Of a stretch of 43,148 bases of DNA, positions 16,139 through 25,487 are shown piece by piece; the stretch's first letter is position 1, and every line of letters begins with the position of its first letter. Location: positions 1-43,148 of the forward strand of contig OMJU01000021.1 in the NCBI GenBank assembly GCA_900299425.1, read 5' to 3'. The position numbers were made by a program, and so were the translations under genes. This stretch comes from Candidatus Rokuibacteriota bacterium (lineage in GTDB: Bacteria > Bacteroidota > Bacteroidia > Flavobacteriales > Flavobacteriaceae). The notes beneath the pieces are model-generated. The model was not told the DNA's origin and searched no databases. It saw only the letters and a list, made by a program, of their open reading frames with translations.

Positions 16139-18943
16139 TTATAAATTATTAATTGTCCATGATAAGTAATACATAGAACCAATATTTCCAGTTCCAAATG
16201 CCTGAGTATACTCATTACCCAAGGCGTTTACTGCCCCTAACTTAAAGGTCGATTTTAAGAAGTTTGGCATTCTGTAGTTGACTTGGAAGTCTAATACGTT
16301 ATAGGCTGGAATATCCCCATCGCCAAAACTAGCTTCCCACTTATAGTCACCGATGTAACGCCATGCAGTATTGAACCCTAAGTTTTCGATTACTTCTGTG
16401 TTACCGAAAGAGAATCTGAATTTATCTCTTGGCGTATTGAAGTTTGTTCTGAAATCAGGATTACCTCCTTCGCGATCTTGCATCGCATAAGTATAGCTGG
16501 CACCCAAATCGTAACCGCCGAACACTTTTGCTGAAAGTCCAAGGCTTCCTCCATAAGAATTGATTTCCTCTTCAGAGTTCGTGTAGACCTGGTAGACTTG
16601 ATAGTCTCCGTTTGCGATTGCAGCCACAGCTAGCGGCGTACCGTTAGGCAAAGTTTCCGTCAAAGCCACATCTCCATAAAATGGTGAAATTACCGTTTCG
16701 TTTGAGATGAAGTCATTATAAGTGTTGTAATACCAGTTAAAGTCTACAATTAACTTGCCGAGTTTACCACGGTATCCAAAGTCGATAGAACGTACCTGCT
16801 CAGGCTTAACGTAGTTTGAATTCGCTACACTCAAAGCTCCAGGATTTCCAGTTGCTGCAAAGCTTTGTACTGAACTTGCATAGAAAGAATTATTATATGC
16901 CCCAGTTCCATCAACGCTCAAAGATGCCGCTCCGGTAATCGCTTGTCCTGTAGTACTCAATCCGTACTCACGCACATCGCGCTCCGGGTTATTGACAGCA
17001 CCCCCAACTAAGATGGCACGTCCTACGTCTAATCCGATGTACAAATCTTGAGTGGTTGGATTTCTAAATCCAGTCTGTATAGACGCACGAATATTATGAT
17101 TGTCATTTAAAGTAAAACCAGCCGCTAAACGAGGCGAGAAAAAGCCATCAAATAATTCAGACTTATCGTAACGAACAGATCCGGTTAATTTAAGATCTAG
17201 GTTATCTGCCAAATTGAATTTCTTTTGTCCCTGAGTATAAATCCCAAGTTCTGAATAGTCAATTGGCCCATCAGCATCCGTATATATGGTTCCCGAAGAG
17301 TTCAAGCTATAGGTTCTAAATGACCCCCCGACTTGAATTTCCACTGGTTTGAAAATTTCAGAGAAATTATAATTGTAGTCCGCGTGGTAAATTTTTGAAT
17401 TGTCTTGGAACTTTGACCCACGAGAAAAGTCAGCATCACTGATGACAGAGTCAAATGCGTTTTGATACTCCGCTGAACCTGGCACATAACGACCTGTATC
17501 GGCTGTTTGTCTTGCAAAATCATGCGCTTGATCAGGCGTCAAACCAGCGTAAAGCTGCGACTGTACAAAAGCCCCAACATACTCCCCAAACCATGTGGCG
17601 TCATCTTTCCATGAACGGTTGATATTAATTCCTGTAAAGACCATATCATAACTGTCTCCAGCGTCGTCTGTTGTCATGTAAGCACGCGCAAAGAAGTTAT
17701 CATTTTTGACTTCTAATTTATGCTGAGTCATCACAAAATTATCGATGGCATAACGGTTTGCTCCTTGATAAAGCGTAGAACCAGTACCGTATTTACCGAC
17801 GTAAGAGAATTCTAAATCATCCTCAAATGGACGATAGTATACCCCCCAATCGGCTTTAATACTTTCTGCAGTATAATCGGTCAAATCGATTTCGTTATAT
17901 CCAGTACGGCTGACATTTACCGAAGGAACGAGCTGCTCTGCTCCTGAAGGAAGAATTCCTAGTCCTACCAAGGCTTGTGCAACCCCATTGATGTTAGTGG
18001 AAACCTCATCTCCATAGACGTTTACCCCGTCATAGTTGATGTCAGCACGTGAGGCTCCAGTCCCTACTTTTCCGTCGTAATTGTTTGCACCCCAATCAGT
18101 ACCACTGAGGTAACCTCCATTGATTTTTACAGCGAGTTTATCACTGAACTTGTGACCCACTCGGAAGTTTACGTCTGTATATGGGTTATCGCCTACAAAG
18201 GTTTGTGAAGTCTGGCCTTGTTTAAGTGAAACACTGATGCCTTGATGGTCAAATGGATTTTTACTCACCATGAATAAAATTCCATTAAATGCGTTTGCTC
18301 CATAAAGTGCAGAAGCGGCTCCAGGGAGGATCTCCACGCTTTGGACATCAGTATCGGTCATCCCAAGTAAGTTCCCCAGAGGAAAGTTCAAGGCTGGTGC
18401 CGAGTTATCCATACCGTCAACAAGCTGCATGAAACGCGTGTTTGCAAAGGTGGCAAATCCGCGAGTGTTGATTGATTTAAAGGTCAAACTGTTGGTGTTG
18501 ATGTCTACCCCTTTTAAATTTTCAAGGCCATCGTAAAAATCTGCAGAGGCAGTATTTTTAATTTCCTTTAACCCAAAACGCTCAATGGTCACAGGGGACT
18601 CAAAAATACGTTCTGGTGTTCTAGAAGCTGATACAACCACTTCATCGAGTTCAGACCCTTCAATCAGGGTAACACTCAAAGATTGATTATTCGCAGTTAC
18701 GGCAACTTTTTGAAGGGCATAACCAATAATTGAAACTTCTAGATTAAAAGGCGGCTCGGCATCTACCAACAAGGAAAAATTACCGTCAAAATCGGTTGCT
18801 GTTCCCGCTGTAGTGCCTACAGCAACAACATTAGCTCCTACTACAGGAACCCCCGCCTCATCAACCACTGTTCCGCGAACATTGGTCTGCGCATAAGTAA
18901 TGCAACTCAAAAACAAGCCGCAAACAAACAATACGTTTTTCAT
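16139..18943 (-). CDS. TonB-dependent receptor with N-terminal carboxypeptidase-regulatory-like domain (SusC/RagA-like)
   Basis: Signal peptide; NVRGTVVDEAGVPVVGANVVAVGTTAGTATDFDGNFSL; plug VEILPGAASALYGANAFNGILFMVSKNPF; long beta-barrel. Confidence 0.93.
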   Translation of the reverse strand: MKNVLFVCGLFLSCITYAQTNVRGTVVDEAGVPVVGANVVAVGTTAGTATDFDGNFSLLVDAEPPFNLEVSIIGYALQKVAVTANNQSLSVTLIEGSELDEVVVSASRTPERIFESPVTIERFGLKEIKNTASADFYDGLENLKGVDINTNSLTFKSINTRGFATFANTRFMQLVDGMDNSAPALNFPLGNLLGMTDTDVQSVEILPGAASALYGANAFNGILFMVSKNPFDHQGISVSLKQGQTSQTFVGDNPYTDVNFRVGHKFSDKLAVKINGGYLSGTDWGANNYDGKVGTGASRADINYDGVNVYGDEVSTNINGVAQALVGLGILPSGAEQLVPSVNVSRTGYNEIDLTDYTAESIKADWGVYYRPFEDDLEFSYVGKYGTGSTLYQGANRYAIDNFVMTQHKLEVKNDNFFARAYMTTDDAGDSYDMVFTGININRSWKDDATWFGEYVGAFVQSQLYAGLTPDQAHDFARQTADTGRYVPGSAEYQNAFDSVISDADFSRGSKFQDNSKIYHADYNYNFSEIFKPVEIQVGGSFRTYSLNSSGTIYTDADGPIDYSELGIYTQGQKKFNLADNLDLKLTGSVRYDKSELFDGFFSPRLAAGFTLNDNHNIRASIQTGFRNPTTQDLYIGLDVGRAILVGGAVNNPERDVREYGLSTTGQAITGAASLSVDGTGAYNNSFYASSVQSFAATGNPGALSVANSNYVKPEQVRSIDFGYRGKLGKLIVDFNWYYNTYNDFISNETVISPFYGDVALTETLPNGTPLAVAAIANGDYQVYQVYTNSEEEINSYGGSLGLSAKVFGGYDLGASYTYAMQDREGGNPDFRTNFNTPRDKFRFSFGNTEVIENLGFNTAWRYIGDYKWEASFGDGDIPAYNVLDFQVNYRMPNFLKSTFKLGAVNALGNEYTQAFGTGNIGSMYYLSWTINNL

Positions 18944-19157
18944 AATTTGATTAGTTAAAATTTGTTAAATATACTTATAAATATTGCTGATTCCGCAGTA
19001 TACCTGTGGTTTTTTTGCTCTAATTACAAGTATTGAAACAGAGTTTGCCCAAAAAAAGTTCCAGCTTCTTTAGCAATCATTCACCGATAAATAATTACAA
19101 TCCAGTGTTCTAGTGCGCACTACTGCTGGGTAACATTGCCTTTACAATCGGAGGAAA

Positions 19158-20057
19158 TCAGTAATTCAAGGGCTGACAAAAATTGCGGATTGACGTTTTA
19201 AACAATCCCAATACATGCTGCAAATCTGGGTGGTCTTTGGCAATCACGCGACCGTCAATTTCCACCACTGGAGTCAACTCACCCATGGTCCCCGTGGCAA
19301 AAACTCCGTCCGCATTATAAAACTCAGACAAACTCAGGTCGGCCTCTTGGCATGGGATTCCATTGCTTAGACAAATCTCCATAACCGTTTTTCGTGTTAT
19401 CCCAGGAAGACAAGCATGAGCGTAAGGGGTATAAACCACCCCATTTTTAAGGGCAAACAAATTACTGCCGTTGAGCTCAGCGACAAAGCCGCGCTCATCG
19501 AGCATGAGTCCCGCATCTTTACCTGCCACATTGGCTTGGATTTTGGCCAAAATATTGTTGAGCAAATTGTTATGGTGGATTTTACTGTCCAAAAATTGCG
19601 GTCCATTTCGGCGCTGACTGCTCGAGATGACTTTTATCCCGGAGTTATTATCGTAAACGAGTGGTTTCCACTCGGCCAAAACGATCAAACAAGACCCATT
19701 TTGATTCAGACGTGGATCCATGCCACTGGTAATCTTTTCTCCACGGGTTAAGGTCAAACGAATATGGGTATCATCGGTCATTCCATTGGCCTTAAGGGTC
19801 TTATCAATTGCTTCCATGACCTGGGCCTTTGTAGGAATATGTGTGAAAGCCAAAGTCTTGGCCGAAGCCAAAAGCCGATTTAAGTGGTCGTCCAAACAAA
19901 CGATACCTTCAGGATAAACGCGGAGCCCTTCCCAAACGGCATCTCCTCCTTGGACTGCGCTGTCAAATACAGAGATTTTTGCCTCATGACGGGGATACAA
20001 TCGATCTTTAATCCAAACTTGGATTTCGTTGTTACGGGGGTCAAATTTTTGCAGCAT
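19158..20057 (-). CDS. PLP-dependent class IV aminotransferase (branched-chain / D-amino-acid aminotransferase family)
   Basis: SVFDSAVQGGDAVWEGLRVY, catalytic-Lys region LDSKIHHNNLLNNILAKIQA, AELNGSNLFALKNGVVYTP, LPGITRKTVMEI. Confidence 0.92.
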   Translation of the reverse strand: MLQKFDPRNNEIQVWIKDRLYPRHEAKISVFDSAVQGGDAVWEGLRVYPEGIVCLDDHLNRLLASAKTLAFTHIPTKAQVMEAIDKTLKANGMTDDTHIRLTLTRGEKITSGMDPRLNQNGSCLIVLAEWKPLVYDNNSGIKVISSSQRRNGPQFLDSKIHHNNLLNNILAKIQANVAGKDAGLMLDERGFVAELNGSNLFALKNGVVYTPYAHACLPGITRKTVMEICLSNGIPCQEADLSLSEFYNADGVFATGTMGELTPVVEIDGRVIAKDHPDLQHVLGLFKTSIRNFCQPLNY

Positions 20058-20793
20058 GATTGTTTTTATTTAAAAGTACTTTGTGTTTTAGTTTATGATA
20101 ATAAGGCAAAGCCTGCTTATAGACTTCGTCCAGATGAGCGTTCCAAAGCCCTGACCCCTGAGTGATTTTTGGTTTGGAAAAGCCGGTGCTTCGATGAACA
20201 TTATTATACCAATATGGCGCCCAGATGCCATCGGCGGCAATAGGCCCCTTAGGCCATTGACACATTTGGGAGTAAAAATCAATACCTAGGGCCTGGCAAA
20301 GTTGATTTAAATATACAGGAGGATCAATCATGAGTTCATCACTTTCAATAACGGTGTAAGTGAAGTTTTCTTTGTCAAAAAATTCCATAAGTTCCCAAGC
20401 CCGTTTAATGCCAATGGCATCCAAATCTGGGTGCTCAATCACCTTGGCAAAAGACTGCAAAAGCTTTTTTGGGTCTCGAATCAAAATCACGTTTTGCCAA
20501 TGGTTCATGTAAAATGGTTGCTGCTCAAGGCAGTGATGGGCCATGTTTTTTACAAAGACATTTTGTGTTGCAGCCCGCGCGTGAATTTGATCCAATACCG
20601 CCTGATGATTTTGCGGCATAGTGTCGAGAATTTCCTGTTCCATGGGGTGAGGTTCCCGGTCCTTTACATGAGCTAAATAGTATCCGTAAAAAGGCTCATC
20701 CAATACAAAAAAATCAGGGCGCTGTGCAAAGGAGTACATCAAGGCCGTAGAAATATTGCGCGGACCAGAAATTAAATGAATTACTTTATTCAT
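20041..20793 (-). CDS. Sulfotransferase-like P-loop protein, overlapping the aminotransferase start by 17 bp
   Basis: 5'-PSB-like loop HLISGPRNISTALMYSFAQR and 3'-PB-like VILIRDPKKLLQSFAKV. Confidence 0.8.
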   Translation of the reverse strand: MNKVIHLISGPRNISTALMYSFAQRPDFFVLDEPFYGYYLAHVKDREPHPMEQEILDTMPQNHQAVLDQIHARAATQNVFVKNMAHHCLEQQPFYMNHWQNVILIRDPKKLLQSFAKVIEHPDLDAIGIKRAWELMEFFDKENFTYTVIESDELMIDPPVYLNQLCQALGIDFYSQMCQWPKGPIAADGIWAPYWYNNVHRSTGFSKPKITQGSGLWNAHLDEVYKQALPYYHKLKHKVLLNKNNHAAKI

Positions 20794-20907
20794 GTGCTAA
20801 AATTAATCAATCAAATAGGATTTCATGGACCGAAAAGACGATAGTTCTGACTGAGGTGTATTTTGTAACTTTAACACCATGAGCCATTCTGTGATTAAAT
20901 CAGTGTC

Positions 20908-22059
20908 ATGAGTAAAAGGGTGATAATCGTTTGCGATTCTTTTAAAGAAAGCCTCGATGCCACTGCTGTGGCTCAGGCTATAGCTCGTGGCATCGGCGCT
21001 GCCGATGCCACGGCGCGCTGTACACTTATGCCGTTTTCTGATGGTGGCGAGGGTGCCATAACGGTATTGGAACAGGCCGTCGTCGCGGGGACGGTCTCTG
21101 GAGGCCAGCGGGTGGCCTGTCCGACGCAAGACGCCCTTGGACGCCCGATTACCGCCGAATATTTTCGCTTTACCCTCCGGCCCGCGGCCTGGATTGAACT
21201 CTCCGCGGCCAGCGGCATTCATTTAATCGAACCGCCGGCCCGCGATCCCAAGATCACCTCGACTTACGGCACGGGCCTGCTTATTCGCCATGCAATAGCG
21301 CATGGCGCCAAAGAAATAATTCTGGGCGTAGGGGGCAGCGCGACTAATGATGCCGGAGCCGGCATCATTCAAGCTCTAGGAGGCAAACTTTTGGATAAAA
21401 ATGGCCGCGATTTACCTCCAGGAGGAATGGCCTTATCTCATCTTCACACCATAGAACTTCCCGATGGTCTGGAAGGTATAAACTGGCGTATTGCCTGCGA
21501 TGTCAATAATCCCTTACTTGGGCCCAATGGCGCAAGTCACACCTATGGTCCCCAAAAAGGAGGCAGTGCCCAAGACATAGATCAATTAGAACAGGCCCTA
21601 GCGCATTTTGCCCATAAAATTCAGGACCACTTGGCCATTACTGTATCAGATATTCCCGGTGGAGGAGCAGCCGGAGGCACGGCTGCCGGATTGCATGGGT
21701 TTTTTAGTGCAACGCTGATTTCGGGCTTTGAGCTCTTGAGTACCATGACCGCTTTAGAACAACAAATAGAAAAAAGTGATATCCTTATCACGGCCGAAGG
21801 CCGCATCGATCATCAATCCCTAACCGGCAAAGTGCCGATTTCTGTCGCAAAACTGGGTAAAAAGTATCAGAAACCTGTCATTGGAATCGCAGGATCCATT
21901 GAGCTCCCTTACATCAGCTACAAAGAAGTAGGGCTGAGCAGTCTTTTTAGCATTCAAAACGGCCCTATGAGCTTAGAAGATTCTAAAAATAACGCTACAC
22001 GACTCATTGAAGATACCGCATATCGCATCTGGTCTTTAATCAAAACCACAAGAGGATGA
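20908..22059 (+). CDS. Glycerate 2-kinase (GlxK/GarK family)
   Basis: VIIVCDSFKESLDATAVAQAIARGI, MPFSDGGEGA, LGVGGSATNDAGAGIIQALGG, GGGAAGGTAAGL, ILITAEGRIDHQSLTGKVP. Confidence 0.95.
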   Translation: MSKRVIIVCDSFKESLDATAVAQAIARGIGAADATARCTLMPFSDGGEGAITVLEQAVVAGTVSGGQRVACPTQDALGRPITAEYFRFTLRPAAWIELSAASGIHLIEPPARDPKITSTYGTGLLIRHAIAHGAKEIILGVGGSATNDAGAGIIQALGGKLLDKNGRDLPPGGMALSHLHTIELPDGLEGINWRIACDVNNPLLGPNGASHTYGPQKGGSAQDIDQLEQALAHFAHKIQDHLAITVSDIPGGGAAGGTAAGLHGFFSATLISGFELLSTMTALEQQIEKSDILITAEGRIDHQSLTGKVPISVAKLGKKYQKPVIGIAGSIELPYISYKEVGLSSLFSIQNGPMSLEDSKNNATRLIEDTAYRIWSLIKTTRG

Positions 22060-23438
22060 CACTGACTTTGTTTTTACTAGCCCTCACGGTCTTGTGGATT
22101 ATTATCGGGACCACGAAATTTAAACTTCATCCATTTTTTGTTTTGCTTTACGCAGCTATCGGCCTAGGATTATTGGCCCAAATCCCTGCGGAATCGCTGA
22201 TTCCACTCATTACCAAGGGATTCGGAAAAACATCCGAAAGCATTGGCCTACTTATTGTTTTTGGCACATTGATTGGCCTTTTCTTAGAGCAATCCGGAGC
22301 CACAAAGACCATAGCCCACAGCATTTTAAAAAGTCTGAGTCGACTTCCTTTACCTTATGCCATCAGTGCTATTGGTTATGTGGTTGCGATTCCGGTGTTC
22401 TGTGATTCAGCCTTTGTCATTTTATCGGCGTTAAACAAGACCCTTGCAAATGAGAGCAAAACCCCTCGATTAGCCCTCACTATTGCCTTATCTACAGGGC
22501 TTTTTGCCCCACATGTTTTAGTACCACCCACCCCTGGGCCGCTAGCAGCCGCGGCTCAACTCGAGTTGCAAAACCTTGGGTTACTCATTGTTTTGGGGGG
22601 GCTGGTAGCCCTTATATTGGTTTTGGTAGGTGGTTTTTACGCCCAACACCTTGCCAAAAATGTCCGTGTTCAAGATACTCACAAAACTCCTCTGGATAAG
22701 GCCTCCAGCAGCGCCCAAGAAAACTCGGCTTCTGATGCGCCACAAAATTCCACAAAAGTATTGCCCGGTATCTATCATGCCTTGAGCCCAATTGTAATCC
22801 CAATTTTATTGATGGCCTTGGGTAGTATCATGAAATATACTGCACCAAATCTCGGCCCTATCAATGACATTATCACCCTTATGTGTGCCCCTGACGCAGC
22901 CTTATTTATCGGGGTATTATTGGCCATGAATTTGGGTTTTGATAACCAAGACAATTCTTCAAAATACACGCTGATTCAGCAAGGTCTAAAAATAGCTGCG
23001 CCTATTTTGCTAATTACTGCCATGGGGGGTGCATTGGGAGGTGTAATCAAAGAACTTCCTCTAACAGAATACCTCAGCGGTTACAGTGCTCTGGAGCAAT
23101 TTGGACTGATATTGCCTTTTGGTATAGCGGCTTTATTAAAAACAGCACAGGGATCTTCCACTGTGGCCATCATCACCACCGCCTCCATTATTTTCCCTAT
23201 TTTAGGTCAACTCGGCTTGACCTCGGAGCTCGACAAAGTTTGGGCCATCATCGCCATAGGTACTGGTTCGATGACTGTATCACACGCCAATGATTCATAT
23301 TTTTGGATCGTCTCCCAGATGGGCGAAATCGATGTAAAGACGGCCTACAGACATCATACCTTAGCCACCTTGATTCAGGGCTTCACTGGGCTAGTGGTAG
23401 TGAATTTACTTTTTTATCTCAGCAAACTTTGGGTGTAA
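22056..23438 (+). CDS. GntP-family permease (gluconate/glycerate-type H+ symporter)
   Basis: 460 aa, ~12 TM; GKTSESIGLLIVFGTLIGLFLEQSGAT, HVLVPPTPGPLAAA, TAQGSSTVAIITTASI, SHANDSYFWIVSQM; ATGA overlap with upstream glycerate kinase. Confidence 0.94.
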   Translation: MTLTLFLLALTVLWIIIGTTKFKLHPFFVLLYAAIGLGLLAQIPAESLIPLITKGFGKTSESIGLLIVFGTLIGLFLEQSGATKTIAHSILKSLSRLPLPYAISAIGYVVAIPVFCDSAFVILSALNKTLANESKTPRLALTIALSTGLFAPHVLVPPTPGPLAAAAQLELQNLGLLIVLGGLVALILVLVGGFYAQHLAKNVRVQDTHKTPLDKASSSAQENSASDAPQNSTKVLPGIYHALSPIVIPILLMALGSIMKYTAPNLGPINDIITLMCAPDAALFIGVLLAMNLGFDNQDNSSKYTLIQQGLKIAAPILLITAMGGALGGVIKELPLTEYLSGYSALEQFGLILPFGIAALLKTAQGSSTVAIITTASIIFPILGQLGLTSELDKVWAIIAIGTGSMTVSHANDSYFWIVSQMGEIDVKTAYRHHTLATLIQGFTGLVVVNLLFYLSKLWV

Positions 23439-23540
23439 AAAATACATCACAAAATCGGGGAACCTAAGTAATACACCTTTGGTAATAAAACACTTGAAAA
23501 CCTCAGTAAATAAGGGGAAATCAACCCGGATATCTGCGGC

Positions 23541-25388
23541 CTATTCCACCGTAACCGACTTTGCGAGATTTCTTGGCTGATCGACGTTGCGGCCGAGCAT
23601 CACGGCGATGTGATAAGAAAGGAGCTGAAGCGGAATCGTGGTCACCAGTGGTGAGGAAGCCTCGGTAGTTTTAGGCACTTCAATCACGTAATCGGCGAGC
23701 GCTTTTATAACGGTATCGCCTTTAGTGACCACTGCGATAATGCGTCCTTTTCGAGCTTTGATTTCCTCTATATTGCTCACTACCTTGTCGTAATGATTGC
23801 TATTCACCGCCACTACAACAACAGGCATTTGCACATCAATTAGCGCGATCGGGCCATGCTTCATCTCGGCAGCAGGATAACCCTCGGCATGGATGTAGGA
23901 TATTTCTTTGAGCTTCAAGGCGCCCTCTAAAGCCACTGGAAAATTCACCCCACGCCCGAGATAAAGGGCATTTTGCGCCATTACCATATTGTTAGCGATC
24001 TTCTTGATTACCGCGTCACTCTCTAATGCTTGAGCCACCAGTTCTGGTATTTGCTGCATTTCATAAAGGTGCTGACGATAAACCGACTCTGAAATAGACC
24101 CTTTTTCCTTGGCCAATTTCAAGGCCATTAAAGTCAATATCGTAATCTGAGTCGTGAAGGCTTTGGTAGAAGCCACGCCAATCTCTGGACCAGCATGGGT
24201 ATAGCTACCCGCATCAGTTTCACGAGCAATAGAAGAACCCGCTACATTACAGACCCCGTAAACTAGAGCGCCCTGACTCTTGGCGAGTTTTATGGCCGCT
24301 AGGGTATCGGCGGTTTCCCCACTTTGAGAAATGGCAATCACCACATCTTTCTTGGTGATGATCGGATTGCGATATCTAAATTCTGAGGCATATTCGACCT
24401 CCACTGGAATACGCGCCCATTCTTCAAAAATATATTCTGCAACCAATCCGGCATGCCATGAAGTACCACAGGCCACTATCAAGATGCGATCGGCCCCAGT
24501 AAAACGGGAGAGGTGATTATCAAGACCGCTTAATTTGATCAAGCCTTTTTCGGGCAGTAATCTCCCGCGGAATGTATCGAGTATGGCTCGAGGTTGTTCA
24601 TAGATTTCTTTGAGCATAAAGTGGTCGTAGCCACCTTTTTCGATTTGTTCTACACTCAAACTCAGCTCCTGAATTTGAGATTCCAAGCGCAAATCTTCTT
24701 TTAGGTCGCGCACACGGACCTCACGGCCTAGTCGCAACACCGCCATCTCGTGGTCTTCGAGATAAATTGCTTGGTTTGTAAACTCGATGAATGGTGTAGC
24801 ATCACTGGCGATAAAAAACTCGTTTTCGCCTACGCCTATGGCCAATGGACTTCCGAGTTTGGCCACGACAATTTCATTTGGTTTGCTCTGGTCAAAAACG
24901 GCAATCGCATAGGCCCCCTCAACTTCTTGTAAGGCGAGCTGAACCGCTTTTCCTAGCTTTACTTTATTGGTCTTTTTAACCTCCTCGATGAGATTAACCA
25001 AAACCTCTGTATCGGTATCGCTGTGGAACACATAACCGCGTTGTTGCAGCACTGTTTTTAGGGCCGCGTAGTTCTCAATAATTCCGTTGTGTACCAGAAT
25101 TAAATCTCCACTATTGGAAACATGTGGGTGAGAATTCACATCGTTGGGCACCCCGTGAGTGGCCCATCGTGTATGGCCAATGCCGATTTGGGCCTCTGGC
25201 ACGCCTTGAGCTGAAAACTTTTCCGCCAAAGAACTTACTTTGCCTTTGGTCTTACACACGTGGGTCATGGCGCCGTCATACAATGCAATTCCCGCACTAT
25301 CATAACCGCGATATTCTAATCGCTTGAGCCCGTTTAAAACAATGGGATAAGCCTCTTTTGAACCGATATAACCAACAATACCACACAT
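23541..25388 (-). CDS. glmS: Glutamine--fructose-6-phosphate aminotransferase (isomerizing)
   Basis: MCGIVGYIGSKEAYPIVLNGLKRLEYRGYDSAGIAL ... QPRNLAKSVTVE C-terminus. Confidence 0.99.
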   Translation of the reverse strand: MCGIVGYIGSKEAYPIVLNGLKRLEYRGYDSAGIALYDGAMTHVCKTKGKVSSLAEKFSAQGVPEAQIGIGHTRWATHGVPNDVNSHPHVSNSGDLILVHNGIIENYAALKTVLQQRGYVFHSDTDTEVLVNLIEEVKKTNKVKLGKAVQLALQEVEGAYAIAVFDQSKPNEIVVAKLGSPLAIGVGENEFFIASDATPFIEFTNQAIYLEDHEMAVLRLGREVRVRDLKEDLRLESQIQELSLSVEQIEKGGYDHFMLKEIYEQPRAILDTFRGRLLPEKGLIKLSGLDNHLSRFTGADRILIVACGTSWHAGLVAEYIFEEWARIPVEVEYASEFRYRNPIITKKDVVIAISQSGETADTLAAIKLAKSQGALVYGVCNVAGSSIARETDAGSYTHAGPEIGVASTKAFTTQITILTLMALKLAKEKGSISESVYRQHLYEMQQIPELVAQALESDAVIKKIANNMVMAQNALYLGRGVNFPVALEGALKLKEISYIHAEGYPAAEMKHGPIALIDVQMPVVVVAVNSNHYDKVVSNIEEIKARKGRIIAVVTKGDTVIKALADYVIEVPKTTEASSPLVTTIPLQLLSYHIAVMLGRNVDQPRNLAKSVTVE

Positions 25389-25487
25389 AAGGTCTAAAAA
25401 TACAAATTAATTTGTGCGGAGAACAACCCACCGCACTTTACATATTTACAAAGCGCATCTCATTTGGGCAGCATCCTAGGCAAAAAA

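Noticed and set aside
20803-21222. Long minus-strand ORF (139 aa) and 20973-21218 minus ORF
   Set aside because: Both are antisense to the conserved glycerate kinase; they arise from the GC-rich patch that depletes stop codons. No recognisable protein motifs.
25389-25487. glmS ribozyme/riboswitch upstream of glmS
   Set aside because: The region is too short and lacks any resemblance to the known Firmicutes ribozyme core.
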